Below, piece after piece: positions 55,951-63,445 of a stretch of DNA of 64,000 bases (position 1 is the stretch's first letter; each line of letters begins with the position of its first letter). The DNA is from Saprospiraceae bacterium. Its GTDB lineage: Bacteria; Bacteroidota; Bacteroidia; Chitinophagales; Saprospiraceae. A program made the position numbers and the translations under genes. The notes under the pieces were generated by a model. The model was not told where the DNA came from. It saw only the letters and a program-made list of their open reading frames with translations, and did not search any database. The stretch spans positions 1-64,000 of the forward strand of contig JADJNW010000011.1 of NCBI GenBank assembly GCA_016714085.1, given 5' to 3'.

Positions 55951-56652
55951 TTAGCTGCGCCCCCGCTCCATATCGCCATTAATGATAGCATCATAATCGC
56001 CTTGACTCAATACTTCCGGTACATAAGTGACGCCCCGAAACTTCAGGTTTTTGACAAAAGCCCGCAAGTGATTGCGTGAGCCTTTCATCAGGTTTTCATA
56101 CACGTATATAATATCCTGATTATCTACTTTTTCGGCGAGCTGTATTTTCAAGTCTTTAATGTCCACCTCTTCTACCAGTGCGCCTACCTTCAGCGCTTCC
56201 ACTTCATTTTCCAAACCGCGTGCCAGTAGTGTGTTGTACAAAGTTTGTAGCGTTTGATCTACAAAAATACCCGTAGTATGATTTTCGGCCGGGTCATCCA
56301 GTTCATAGCGTTCGAGCAGCACGAGTACCGCTTCCGTATGCGTTTGTTCGCTGTTGGCGATATTATTAAATACAGGCAAAGAATAGCGTTTGTACAATTC
56401 CGTGTAAATATCGCGCGCCAATAACTCTTCTTCGCGCATAAAGGCCAGACTTGCTTTTTCGGTATCGCTGAGCGTTTGTTTAGGGAAATTATTCAAGTCC
56501 TGATACAAGTAATTGCGGTTCATATTAGAATAGCCATTTTCATCCACCTGAAAGAAAAATGGAGGCGGCGTATCTTCTTCCGCACATGATATTAAAAGCA
56601 TGGGTGTAACTATCAGCGCTAAAACCCATAGAAGAAGCATTTGCTTTTTCAT
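55951..56652 (-). CDS. DUF2202 ferritin-like lipoprotein
   Basis: 233 residues from ATG 56652, with a lipoprotein signal (LLISC, Cys 23). Residues about 60-225 form the DUF2202 four-helix domain: LSDTEKASLAFMREEELLAR (helix 1 with the Glu pair), NNIANSEQTHTEAVLVLLER (helix 2 with E-x2-H), EALKVGALVEEVDIKDLK (helix 3) and YVYENLMKGSRNHLRAFVKN (helix 4). These Glu and His residues would bind a di-metal centre as in rubrerythrin-like ferritins; the role is unknown, perhaps metal or oxidant handling at the membrane. It is convergent with the permease array. Confidence 0.85.
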   Translation of the reverse strand: MKKQMLLLWVLALIVTPMLLISCAEEDTPPPFFFQVDENGYSNMNRNYLYQDLNNFPKQTLSDTEKASLAFMREEELLARDIYTELYKRYSLPVFNNIANSEQTHTEAVLVLLERYELDDPAENHTTGIFVDQTLQTLYNTLLARGLENEVEALKVGALVEEVDIKDLKIQLAEKVDNQDIIYVYENLMKGSRNHLRAFVKNLKFRGVTYVPEVLSQGDYDAIINGDMERGRS

Positions 56653-56864
56653 AATTATCACTTTTTGATTCCCTCCCAATATCTGCTCCACCTCTTCCAA
56701 AAGCTGTAATGAAGATCACACGACGCAATGACATTCGTCACGGGAGCTTCCATGCCAAAATAAAAAAGGCGCCACCCTTCCCATGAGCGACGCAATACAA
56801 ATATGGCTTAAAAAACCACTAAAGCCAATGGTATGAAATTTACACAATTAAATCCAAATCCTAA

Positions 56865-56940
56865 TACCCAATCAATCATCCACTCCTCCAATCATCCAAT
56901 CAATCATTCATCCAACCATCCAACCATCCATTCATCCAAT
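56865..56940. repeat. (ATCCAATC)n-type low-complexity repeat
   Basis: CATCCAATCAATCATTCATCC and variants are repeated immediately after the stop codon of the 56941-57639 gene. Confidence 0.55.
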
Positions 56941-57639
56941 TCACCCCATCACCGTCACGCTCACCACATCGCTCCACTGCCCCACACGCTCATCCTTGTA
57001 ATGATAAATCATCCGATACTGCCACACCTCGCTTTTGCCAGCAGGCGGCAGCGGCTCTTTGTCGATATACGTCGGCACGGTATCGATCGCCAGCAAACGC
57101 CAGGGCTCATCGCCTACCCGCTTTTGAATTTCCACCGCCGTCATGCCCTGCCGAACCCACCCAAGATCAGGATGCCCACCGGCCACCAGACGAATCGGAA
57201 ACTCCGGCTTGATCGTATGCATATCCACCGCGCTCACTTCGCTGCCGACGATCCCCAGATCACTGCCATCCGCTTCCGAATAATGCACATGGTTTTTGAT
57301 ACGCGCCACCATTGCCCGCACCCGTTTGAAAATGCCCGGTTGCGGTGCAGGCGGTAGCATCATCATCGGCGGTTGCAGCGGTTCGAGGGTAGCTCCATTA
57401 TTGCTCGTACCCTCACTGATAATATCTCGATGGTCGGTCAAGGAATATTGAAAAGCACCCGATTGATTTCTAAACTTTACAAAAGCATCAAAATAAGGCG
57501 CACTTATTTGCATATCCATTACTTCCTCCTGCATAATATTATACTTCGTTGCATACTTGGGTAGCTTTGCTGCATAATTATTGAGCCAGGGTACGCGCTC
57601 TTCATCGCCTTTAGGTAAGTAATACGCTGTTTTTCTCAT
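56941..57639 (-). CDS. Unknown-function protein with FN3-like C-terminus, copy 2
   Basis: 232 residues, paralogue of the 4228-4917 product over its whole length: N-terminal AYYLPKGDEERVPWLNNYAA, a helical middle, a proline-rich linker (MMMLPPAPQPGIFKRVRAMV), the KNHVHYSEADGSDLGIVGSE segment matching KSHINYSVADGLDLGIEGAE, and the beta-rich end YRMIYHYKDERVGQWSDVVS. The middle (about 72-88) is the least conserved part. No signal peptide. It has a 21-bp array leader in the same relative orientation as copy 1. Function unknown; the charged soluble N-terminus and FN3-like end suggest a protein-binding role (inference). Confidence 0.75.
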   Translation of the reverse strand: MRKTAYYLPKGDEERVPWLNNYAAKLPKYATKYNIMQEEVMDMQISAPYFDAFVKFRNQSGAFQYSLTDHRDIISEGTSNNGATLEPLQPPMMMLPPAPQPGIFKRVRAMVARIKNHVHYSEADGSDLGIVGSEVSAVDMHTIKPEFPIRLVAGGHPDLGWVRQGMTAVEIQKRVGDEPWRLLAIDTVPTYIDKEPLPPAGKSEVWQYRMIYHYKDERVGQWSDVVSVTVMG

Positions 57640-57720
57640 AAAATGACTTTAAAGGGTGAATAAAAAAATAGATTATTTTAATTTTGATTATTACTGATTC
57701 GGCCTCTGTCTTTTACCCTC

Positions 57721-57993
57721 CATGTGCTACCTGCTTTATCTCATGCGTCAGATCGTTCAGCACCTGTATCATATCATTCAGCGCGTGTATCAAATCATTT
57801 AACCCATGCGTCAGATCATTAGGCACGTGTATCATATCATTTGACGCGTGCGTCAAATCATTCGACACATGCGCCGCATCACTTGACACATGCGTCGGAT
57901 CGTTCGGTACGTGCATCGGATCATTCGAAACGTGCATCGGATCATTCGAAACGTGTATCAAATCATTCGCTCACGTCGTCCGACCATTTGGCA
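57721..57993 (-). repeat. Tandem array of thirteen 21-bp units (array 2)
   Basis: Units of exactly 21 bp run from 57721 to 57993; those at 57910-57930 and 57931-57951 are identical. On the minus strand the unit is about AATGATCTGACGCACGTGTC. Imperfect palindromes around the CGTG core recur, for example TTGACGCGTGCGTCAA at 57841-57856 (14 of 16). The array ends 82 bp upstream of the start at 57639. It is better preserved than array 1. Because 21 is a multiple of three, several frames stay open through it, giving apparent heptad peptides on both strands. Confidence 0.78.
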
Positions 57994-58216
57994 CGCCATT
58001 ATAGAAAGCCGAAGCATCGACAAAGCCAATAAAATCAAGGCTACCGCTGTTAGCAGCCGGAATGCTCATAAGCGTCCTACCGCTTGAAGCGGTAGGACGC
58101 TTGTTGTTCGGAATGCCTTATAAGATGTGTCTGTTTGTTGGGAAGAAAAATTGCTTATGTATTGATATAAGCTTGCTTGGGTAAGTTTGTGTAATGTCTG
58201 TTGTAATAATGCTGTA
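57994..58216 (-). other. Conserved leader segment upstream of array 2
   Basis: On the minus strand it carries, in the same order as the leader at 3729-3917, the blocks AACTTACCCAAG (58178-58189), ACACATCTTATAAGGCATTC (58111-58130) and GCCTTGATTTTATTGGCTTT (58022-58041). The distance from promoter to array is 223 bp, against 189 bp in copy 1. Confidence 0.55.
58070..58102. repeat. Perfect 16-bp inverted repeat (hairpin)
   Basis: AAGCGTCCTACCGCTT and its complement are separated by one base. It has no T run on either strand, so it is more likely a structured leader element or dispersed palindrome than a terminator. It occupies the place where the other leader has a weaker hairpin (about 3836-3860). 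Confidence 0.7.
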
Positions 58217-58247
58217 CAAAAATAATGGTTTTTGTGAAATATGCAAA
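58217..58247 (-). promoter_or_regulatory. Bacteroidota-type promoter for copy 2
   Basis: On the minus strand TTTG (58247-58244), 19 bases, TATTTTTG (58224-58217): the same elements and spacing as at 3698-3728. The leader to the start at 57639 is about 570 bases. Confidence 0.6.
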
Positions 58248-58257
58248 TAGAATAATT

Positions 58258-58280
58258 GTCTGCACCTTGATTTTTGTGAT
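58258..58280 (+). repeat. Dispersed repeat end upstream of the GxxExxY gene
   Basis: GTCTGCACCTTGATTTTTG matches the end of the element starting at 58811 and is echoed directly after the gene (58789-58805, GTCTGAACCAGGATTTG). Confidence 0.5.
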
Positions 58281-58395
58281 TTTGTGATGTTTTTTATTAC
58301 TTTTTTTAGATAATTTAGTGTGTCAGATAAAGCAGTGCATTAAAAGCATCATTTTAATTATAGTCAGCACAGACAAAAAACAAAATTTACACACC

Positions 58396-58794
58396 ATGAT
58401 AAAAGAAGAATACAAATATTCCGAATTGACTGGAAGGATTATCGGCTGCGCTATGGAAGTGCACACCTTATTGGGGAATGGTTTTCAGGAGGTCATTTAT
58501 CAGCGGGCGCTGGCTTATGAAATGGAATTGCAGGGTTTGAATTTTATTCGAGAGCAGGAAATGGAGGTATTTTATAAAACGAGGCAAGTGGGCACTCGGC
58601 GCGTTGATTTTCTGGTGGAAGGCTGTATCAGTGTGGAACTAAAAGCACTTATCAAAACCGAACCCGTACATTTGGCACAAGCGATTAATTATCTGGAAGC
58701 ATATAATCTGGAAGTGGGTTTGCTGCTCAATTTTGGAAATACGCGGCTGGAATTCCATCGTTTTCAGAATAAGAAGTATAAGCCTATTGTCTGA
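58396..58794 (+). CDS. GxxExxY family protein (PD-(D/E)XK-like)
   Basis: 132 residues from ATG 58396. The naming motif GFQEVIY is at 29-35, and a PD-(D/E)XK-type core is visible: RRVDFLVEG with Asp 71 and VELKA with Glu 81 and Lys 83. The family is widespread, often in several copies per genome, and its function is unproven, although the fold suggests a nuclease. Its stop codon (58792-58794) lies inside a dispersed repeat that starts at 58789, and a matching repeat end lies 140 bp before the start, so gene and repeats seem to travel together (inference). Confidence 0.82.
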   Translation: MIKEEYKYSELTGRIIGCAMEVHTLLGNGFQEVIYQRALAYEMELQGLNFIREQEMEVFYKTRQVGTRRVDFLVEGCISVELKALIKTEPVHLAQAINYLEAYNLEVGLLLNFGNTRLEFHRFQNKKYKPIV

Positions 58795-58810
58795 ACCAGG
58801 ATTTGTTGCT

Positions 58811-58913
58811 GTCTGCACTGTGATTTTTGTGATGAATATGATAAGTTTGATGTTGTAGTGAGTGTGGGGTGCATCACATTAATCATACACATCAAGGTTA
58901 TCACAGTTTAGAC
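58811..58913. repeat. Inverted-repeat element, about 103 bp
   Basis: The ends GTCTGCACTGTGAT and ATCACAGTTTAGAC are inverted repeats; inner ATGAATATGAT and AATCATACACATCA add to the pairing. Same family as 2393-2504. Confidence 0.65.
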
Positions 58914-58916
58914 ATT

Positions 58917-59023
58917 GTCCGCACCTTGATGTATTTGATAGCCGTGATGCTTTTGATGTATTTGTGCGCCATAGAAGAGCATCATATTAATCACCATCAT
59001 CATAAAAATCACAGTTAAAGACA
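58917..59023. repeat. Inverted-repeat element, about 107 bp
   Basis: It follows the previous element after three bases. The left end GTCCGCACCTTGATGT pairs imperfectly with the right end AAATCACAGTTAAAGAC. These two elements fill most of the 354-bp gap between the GxxExxY gene and the gene at 59149; the rest (59024-59148) shows nothing I can name. Confidence 0.55.
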
Positions 59024-59148
59024 ATTAACCAGTGGCATTCCCTTTAAGCTGCTTTCTATTGCATTTTGCTCATTTGAATGCATTTTTTGGTGTAACGAAG
59101 CAGTTGCTGAGTCGCTAAACAATCCTTGCGCTTAATCGTTTCCCCTCC

Positions 59149-59895
59149 ATGCCAAGTAGTCAAATCACAACGATTACGTTTTTTCGATACGAGGGCGCGC
59201 GCCAGCGTTGGTGGGCGTTCAAGCAGATGGGGCTTGCACCTGCTCTGCTCAAGGAGGTTCCGGGTTTGCAATTTGGCAAAATGCTGGGCAGCGGCGGTAG
59301 GAATGGTTTCAGCGTATTACCTAATTTGAGTGTGTATGCCTTGCTTTGCGTTTGGGAGGAGGAATCAATGGCGCAGGATTTTTTTATCCATCATCCGCTT
59401 TTTCAATCTTATGAGCAGAAAAGTGTAGAACAGTGGATGGTTTTCATGCGCACGACAATGGTGCATGGGCAATGGGATGGAGTGGAGCCTTTCCAGATTA
59501 CAGAAAATTTTAATGAAAACCAATTGGTAGGCGTCATCACACGAGCAAGCATTCGTACCAGGCATTTATGGCGCTTCTGGCGCTTTGTACCGGCTGTCAG
59601 TCGTTCTGTTGGAAACCGCGAAGGATTGCTTTTTTCTATTGGCATCGGCGAATTGCCAATTGTGCAACAAGCAACTTTTAGTCTTTGGGAAAATAGTAAA
59701 CTGATGAAAGCCTACGCCTACCAAAGCCAGCACCACAAAGAGGTGGTGAGGCGTACCCGAGCGCTGGGTTGGTACAGCGAAGAGCTATTTGCGCGCTTCC
59801 TGCCTTATGCTACGCGAGGTAGCTGGCAAGGCGAGAATCCTTTGGCAGCGTTTTTTTCGATTTCGACACCCATTTATCCGGCCGATCAAGCCTGA
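59149..59895 (+). CDS. CrtA-like spheroidene monooxygenase family protein
   Basis: 248 residues, soluble. It matches the spheroidene monooxygenase family: FGKMLGSGGRNGFSVLPN (about 43-60), VYALLCVWEEESMAQDFF, the central RASIRTRHLWRFWRFVPAVS, and the C-terminal QQATFSLWENSKLMKAYAYQ plus HHKEVVRRTRALGWYSEELF. In phototrophs CrtA adds keto groups to carotenoids; in Bacteroidota relatives the substrate is not established and no other carotenoid gene is present here. Its last ten bases overlap, tail to tail, the end of the regulator gene on the other strand. Confidence 0.85.
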   Translation: MPSSQITTITFFRYEGARQRWWAFKQMGLAPALLKEVPGLQFGKMLGSGGRNGFSVLPNLSVYALLCVWEEESMAQDFFIHHPLFQSYEQKSVEQWMVFMRTTMVHGQWDGVEPFQITENFNENQLVGVITRASIRTRHLWRFWRFVPAVSRSVGNREGLLFSIGIGELPIVQQATFSLWENSKLMKAYAYQSQHHKEVVRRTRALGWYSEELFARFLPYATRGSWQGENPLAAFFSISTPIYPADQA

Positions 59896-61034
59896 CTACA
59901 AATCGACTGGTACAAGCGCATTGTCTCGCCAGAAGGCTTGGCAGTGAGTTTTTTCATCAGTGTTGCTTCGCATTTTTGGTACTGCCGTATTGCCTTGTCG
60001 CGCATTCCCTGGGCACCGTAGCATTGTATGAGATAGCGATGCGCCAGTTCGTAGCAATCATCCACTTCCAGGATTTTATTGAACAAATTGATCGCAAAAT
60101 CACATTGCTTGTACTCCACAAAGTACTCGCCCAATGTTTTCAACACGACGATGTACTTTTCGCGCAAGCGATCACGCTGTTCTAATACCCAATCTTCATC
60201 TCCCAAATCCAGCAGAAATTCATCTCGATATATGCCAAAAGCTTTGTAGTAGGCATACAAGGCATCCTCCGTATTTTGCTCTTGCTCAAAGTGTAAAGCC
60301 TCTTGAAAATATTTCAAGAACAAACCCACATCAGTAATCACTTTCGCATCTGGTGCAAAATGGTACAATTGATTTTGAGATACGATATAATCATAGTCAG
60401 GATGAATGCTTTCGAGGTATCGGCGAATGCCCGTAATGGCTACGTGCAATGAGTTTTTGGCGCTATCCGCAAAACTATCTGCCCAGAAGCGCTCGATCAA
60501 TCGATCCCGATGAACCGCTCTGCCGGCATGGAAGATCATATACGTAAGCAATGCTTTTTCCCGCTTCGATAATTTATCGTTATAAAATTGATTATTGATC
60601 GAAAGATCAAAATTGCCGAAAAAACGAACGTTGATGCCTTCAATTACTTTATTCTCTTCATTTTTAGACAAGAGTAATTGAGGCGGCACGATGTGCACGG
60701 CTTGTGCATCGCTGATCTTCGCTACTATTTTTCTACCTAAATGCTGTAGAAGGGCTTGGATTTTATTGACTTTCGGTGTAACTTTCTCCCTGGTGTAACG
60801 TTTTACCATCGTAAATAACCCCTCCAAATCAACAGGTTGCTCTATACAATCGGTCGCCCCGGTACGAAACGCTTCTAAAATGTCATCCTTGGTAGGATCA
60901 TCAGCAAGAATTACAAGTGGAACTTGAGGATTGGCTCTCCTCAATTGTTTCAACAATCGGAAGCTGTCTTTTTGTCCTTTGCAATGCTGAATAACTGCAG
61001 CTGCATACTGCCCCAGAAATTCAAGGTAATCCAT
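59886..61034 (-). CDS. Response-regulator-like protein with winged helix and BTAD domain
   Basis: 382 residues from ATG 61034. A receiver-like N-terminal part (PLVILADDPTKDDILEAFRT, GATDCIEQPVDLEGLFTMVK) is followed by a winged-helix segment (about 125-225: GINVRFFGNFDLSINNQF, SKREKALLTYMIF, RDRLIERFWAD) and a TPR-containing bacterial transcriptional activator domain (about 240-380). The likely phospho-acceptor Asp is not obvious. The open frame continues upstream to about 61200 with sequence fitting the start of a receiver domain (PPKILWFGASSP), but without an in-frame ATG, GTG or TTG I can find, so the true start is probably upstream and uncertain. Targets unknown; the convergent monooxygenase gene and the 61251 gene are candidates. 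Confidence 0.78.
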   Translation of the reverse strand: MDYLEFLGQYAAAVIQHCKGQKDSFRLLKQLRRANPQVPLVILADDPTKDDILEAFRTGATDCIEQPVDLEGLFTMVKRYTREKVTPKVNKIQALLQHLGRKIVAKISDAQAVHIVPPQLLLSKNEENKVIEGINVRFFGNFDLSINNQFYNDKLSKREKALLTYMIFHAGRAVHRDRLIERFWADSFADSAKNSLHVAITGIRRYLESIHPDYDYIVSQNQLYHFAPDAKVITDVGLFLKYFQEALHFEQEQNTEDALYAYYKAFGIYRDEFLLDLGDEDWVLEQRDRLREKYIVVLKTLGEYFVEYKQCDFAINLFNKILEVDDCYELAHRYLIQCYGAQGMRDKAIRQYQKCEATLMKKLTAKPSGETMRLYQSICSQA

Positions 61035-61250
61035 AGAAAAGTGGAGCGGAAGATGCTCTACGTAAAAATTGCTTTCCTGCTCGAAACCGTGCAGGTCGAT
61101 AGCCGGAGAAGAAGCTCCGAACCAAAGGATTTTTGGAGGTTCATTGTGTTTGGGGGTTTGGTTTGGGGTAACTATTTCACATAGAATGCCTATTGTATTA
61201 ATTAAAGTTTCAAATATAATAAAAAAATTTACTCATCAATATCCCCAATT

Positions 61251-61481
61251 ATGGTGATACAATTTAATAATAGCGACGAAGAACGGGAATACCACACTTG
61301 CCAAAGCCGACGCGAAGGCGACTGGATTGTGTTTACTTGCTCGCAATGCAATGAATATGAGCAACGTATCAATTTTAAAACACAAGAACGCATCAGCCGC
61401 CCCGTTGACGACCCAACGATTTTTCATCAGGGTTCATTTGTGCCAGTAGGCTTGGAAAGTGAACAAATGCACCCGAATTGA
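61251..61481 (+). CDS. Small protein with Cys motif, unknown function
   Basis: 76 residues: Cys 17, then VFTCSQCNEYEQRINF with a CxxC pair at 28 and 31, and a less ordered tail. The cysteines could form half a zinc site. It starts divergently from the regulator gene, 217 bp from its annotated start, and ends 22 bp before the convergent DUF1508 gene. Coding potential looks real from base composition, but no family is recognised. Confidence 0.5.
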   Translation: MVIQFNNSDEEREYHTCQSRREGDWIVFTCSQCNEYEQRINFKTQERISRPVDDPTIFHQGSFVPVGLESEQMHPN

Positions 61482-61503
61482 AGCATTTTCAACAGGGATG
61501 CTA

Positions 61504-62535
61504 CTAATCAAAAATCTGGAATAAGCAATTTGCTTCTACGGTGCCTCTGGCGTTGGGATCTGCATTTGGCCCAATAGCGCCTTTTACTTGTACCCGATAA
61601 ACGCCTGATGAGAAATAAGTGCCGGGCAAAGTCAGGAAAGCTGTTTTGTCGGCAGATAATTTTAATTTATTTTCAAAATTACTCAACACTTTACCATCCA
61701 CCGAGCTTATCAAAATCCTTGCATTCAATTGAGTATCAGGGCGTATCGTGGCATTTTTATAGCGCAAGCAAAAATATAATTGTGATTGCCCACGCTCGCG
61801 AGATCGCACGGGTCTGCCGGAAGGGCCGCTGAGCAACAAGAGCTCTGCTTGGTCAACCGTTGGTGGCGCAGGTACTTTGCGTTCGGCTTTTTCCATTTTT
61901 TCGGAAGGCATTGGTAAATTCTTTTTGATAAACTGTACAATCGCTTGTCCATCAACACCTTGAAAAGTCGCAGCTTCCTCAGAAAGTAAATATTCAATCC
62001 GCCCGGAAAGGGAATTTTCTTCTTCCCGAGGGTAAAGATCAATTCTGAACGAATACTTTGGTTTTATTGATGTTTTAGCATCTTTTTTTGGCGACTGAGG
62101 AGTGGTTATGCTCGTCTCTGCAACTGGCTTTTGTTCAATAGTTTCTACGTTTTCTACAGGTGGTTCAGGAGCGGCATTAGTCGTGATTGCTTTTGCAGAA
62201 TTGGCAACCTGTTTTACATAATCCATTGTACGTTGCAAATCCTTTTCATTTTTGAAATGAATGCTGCGCGCAATCTCTTTTCTATTGCCTCCAACGAGCA
62301 AAAAATAGTATTGTTCGCCTTCTTTTTTGCCTACATAATTTTTTGCTTGTTTTGCCAGGCGTATCGCATTTTGAAGTCTATTTTCAGCATTACCCTGGGT
62401 CTGGGAATCCTTGCTCAGCAAAATAGGCTTACCATTAATATCCTTGCATTGGAAATAATAAAATCCATTTTCTTCATTCCTTACGATTTCAAATCCAGGG
62501 ATTGGATGAGTGGAGGAATTATTTAAATCTTGCAT
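61504..62535 (-). CDS. DUF1508 (YegP-like) repeat protein with beta-rich C-terminus
   Basis: 343 residues from ATG 62535; upstream in-frame residues are probably not used. Two DUF1508/YegP-like units lie at about 15-65 (NGFYYFQCKDINGKPILLS, AENRLQNAIRLAK) and 70-112 (EGEQYYFLLVGGNRKEIARS). A Pro/Thr-rich linker (about 120-160) leads to a beta-rich C-terminal region ending GTYFSSGVYRVQVKGAIGP, which resembles the end of the neighbouring gene's product. No signal peptide. YegP-type domains are small, function poorly known. Gene order with 62663-63163 suggests one unit separated by a hairpin. Confidence 0.75.
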   Translation of the reverse strand: MQDLNNSSTHPIPGFEIVRNEENGFYYFQCKDINGKPILLSKDSQTQGNAENRLQNAIRLAKQAKNYVGKKEGEQYYFLLVGGNRKEIARSIHFKNEKDLQRTMDYVKQVANSAKAITTNAAPEPPVENVETIEQKPVAETSITTPQSPKKDAKTSIKPKYSFRIDLYPREEENSLSGRIEYLLSEEAATFQGVDGQAIVQFIKKNLPMPSEKMEKAERKVPAPPTVDQAELLLLSGPSGRPVRSRERGQSQLYFCLRYKNATIRPDTQLNARILISSVDGKVLSNFENKLKLSADKTAFLTLPGTYFSSGVYRVQVKGAIGPNADPNARGTVEANCLFQIFD

Positions 62536-62568
62536 GAGTGCTGGTTTTTTGAAGATGAAATGAAAGAA

Positions 62569-62610
62569 GCACATTACAAAAGGGCTATGCCAGCTACTTT
62601 CGTAATGTGC
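62569..62610 (-). terminator. Hairpin between the 62663 and 61504 genes
   Basis: GCACATTAC and GTAATGTGC pair around a 24-base loop that itself adds AAAG/CTTT pairing; on the minus strand a CTTCTTTCATTTC tract follows. It is a possible weak terminator or processing site after the 62663-63163 gene. Confidence 0.45.
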
Positions 62611-62662
62611 CTTGTTGTTTGCTTAAAGGTTACTCAGCGAAAAATATTCGCATTAACTTCGA

Positions 62663-63163
62663 TTAAACAGATTCGTACACTTTCAGCAAACCGATGTCGG
62701 AGAACGCAGCTACTGGCAGTGGTGCATTTTTAGGGCTTAAATTCAAAAGCTGCAACGAAAGCGTAACGCGATAAACACCAGGCGGGATAGCATTTGCCGG
62801 AATGTTCACTACAGATTCATAGGCATGCTCCAATTCATTTACAAAAGGAATCGTCGTCGTGAACGGACTTCCTTTGTACTCGCCAGCACCCATTTCTTCC
62901 AGATAAACATTGCATTCCCACTTACCATAAATGATCAAGCACAAGCTACCTTTCACGTGCCAGTGGCACTTCACCTTCCAGGGTTGGTCGGTTTGGATAA
63001 TCATGTTGGATGGATAGGGGTGGTACGGCCCCGGAGAAGGGAATGAAAGATGGTCACCTTGGTCATCATCTGGTTCTTCCGAAAGGATAGCGTATCCGCC
63101 GTGAAGTACTTTGAACATTCCATTGAGGTTCACCTCAAAATCTAATTTTGAATAAGCTGCCAT
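62663..63163 (-). CDS. Beta-rich protein of unknown function
   Basis: 166 residues from ATG 63163 (MAAYSKLDFEVNLNGMFKVL). Strand-rich throughout, with NMIIQTDQPWKVKCHWHVKG near 60-79 and a C-terminal NIPANAIPPGVYRVTLSLQL followed by GLLKVYES. No signal peptide or membrane helix. Its end resembles that of the DUF1508 protein encoded downstream (both GVYRV then a strand and an aromatic end), suggesting a shared C-terminal domain. I do not recognise the family. Confidence 0.65.
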   Translation of the reverse strand: MAAYSKLDFEVNLNGMFKVLHGGYAILSEEPDDDQGDHLSFPSPGPYHPYPSNMIIQTDQPWKVKCHWHVKGSLCLIIYGKWECNVYLEEMGAGEYKGSPFTTTIPFVNELEHAYESVVNIPANAIPPGVYRVTLSLQLLNLSPKNAPLPVAAFSDIGLLKVYESV

Positions 63164-63307
63164 GGTTCTTTGTGGTTTTGGCACAAAATGGTGCGGAAAA
63201 ATCTGCTGCTTTTTTGTTCAAGAATTAGGCGCATGCTGTTTTCCCACACAATTTTGAAAATGAATAATCAAATTGTACGCCTTATTTGTTGTTTCTTGAA
63301 CTTGATA

Positions 63308-63315
63308 CAAAGGTA
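63308..63315 (-). promoter_or_regulatory. -7 element for the 62663-63163 gene
   Basis: On the minus strand TACCTTTG, a perfect TAnnTTTG, 145 bp upstream of the start. The sequence 19 bases further upstream (AGTG) is a poor -33 match. Confidence 0.45.
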
Positions 63316-63445
63316 GGATGGGCCTCTTAAAAAACACTTAACGGAGCGCTTAATAAAAAATTATTTTTTACTTAATTGCATTTTTTTGAAATAAAATTTT
63401 ACAATTCTCAAATTTACAATCTTTTTTGATAGCATTAAACCCAAA

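Noticed and set aside
56833..57357. A plus-strand 174-codon frame opposite the copy 2 gene
   Set aside because: It begins in the ATCCAATC simple repeat and is His/Pro-rich antisense sequence; the minus-strand gene has a paralogue and is clearly real.
57684..58004. A plus-strand frame across array 2 with a cysteine every seventh residue, and a minus-strand heptad frame (57713-57961) reading SNDPMHV repeats
   Set aside because: A 21-bp period keeps several frames open by itself. The equivalent frame in array 1 is broken by stops, so the peptides are not conserved between the two cassettes.
58070..58102. The perfect inverted repeat considered as a rho-independent terminator
   Set aside because: No T run follows on either strand.
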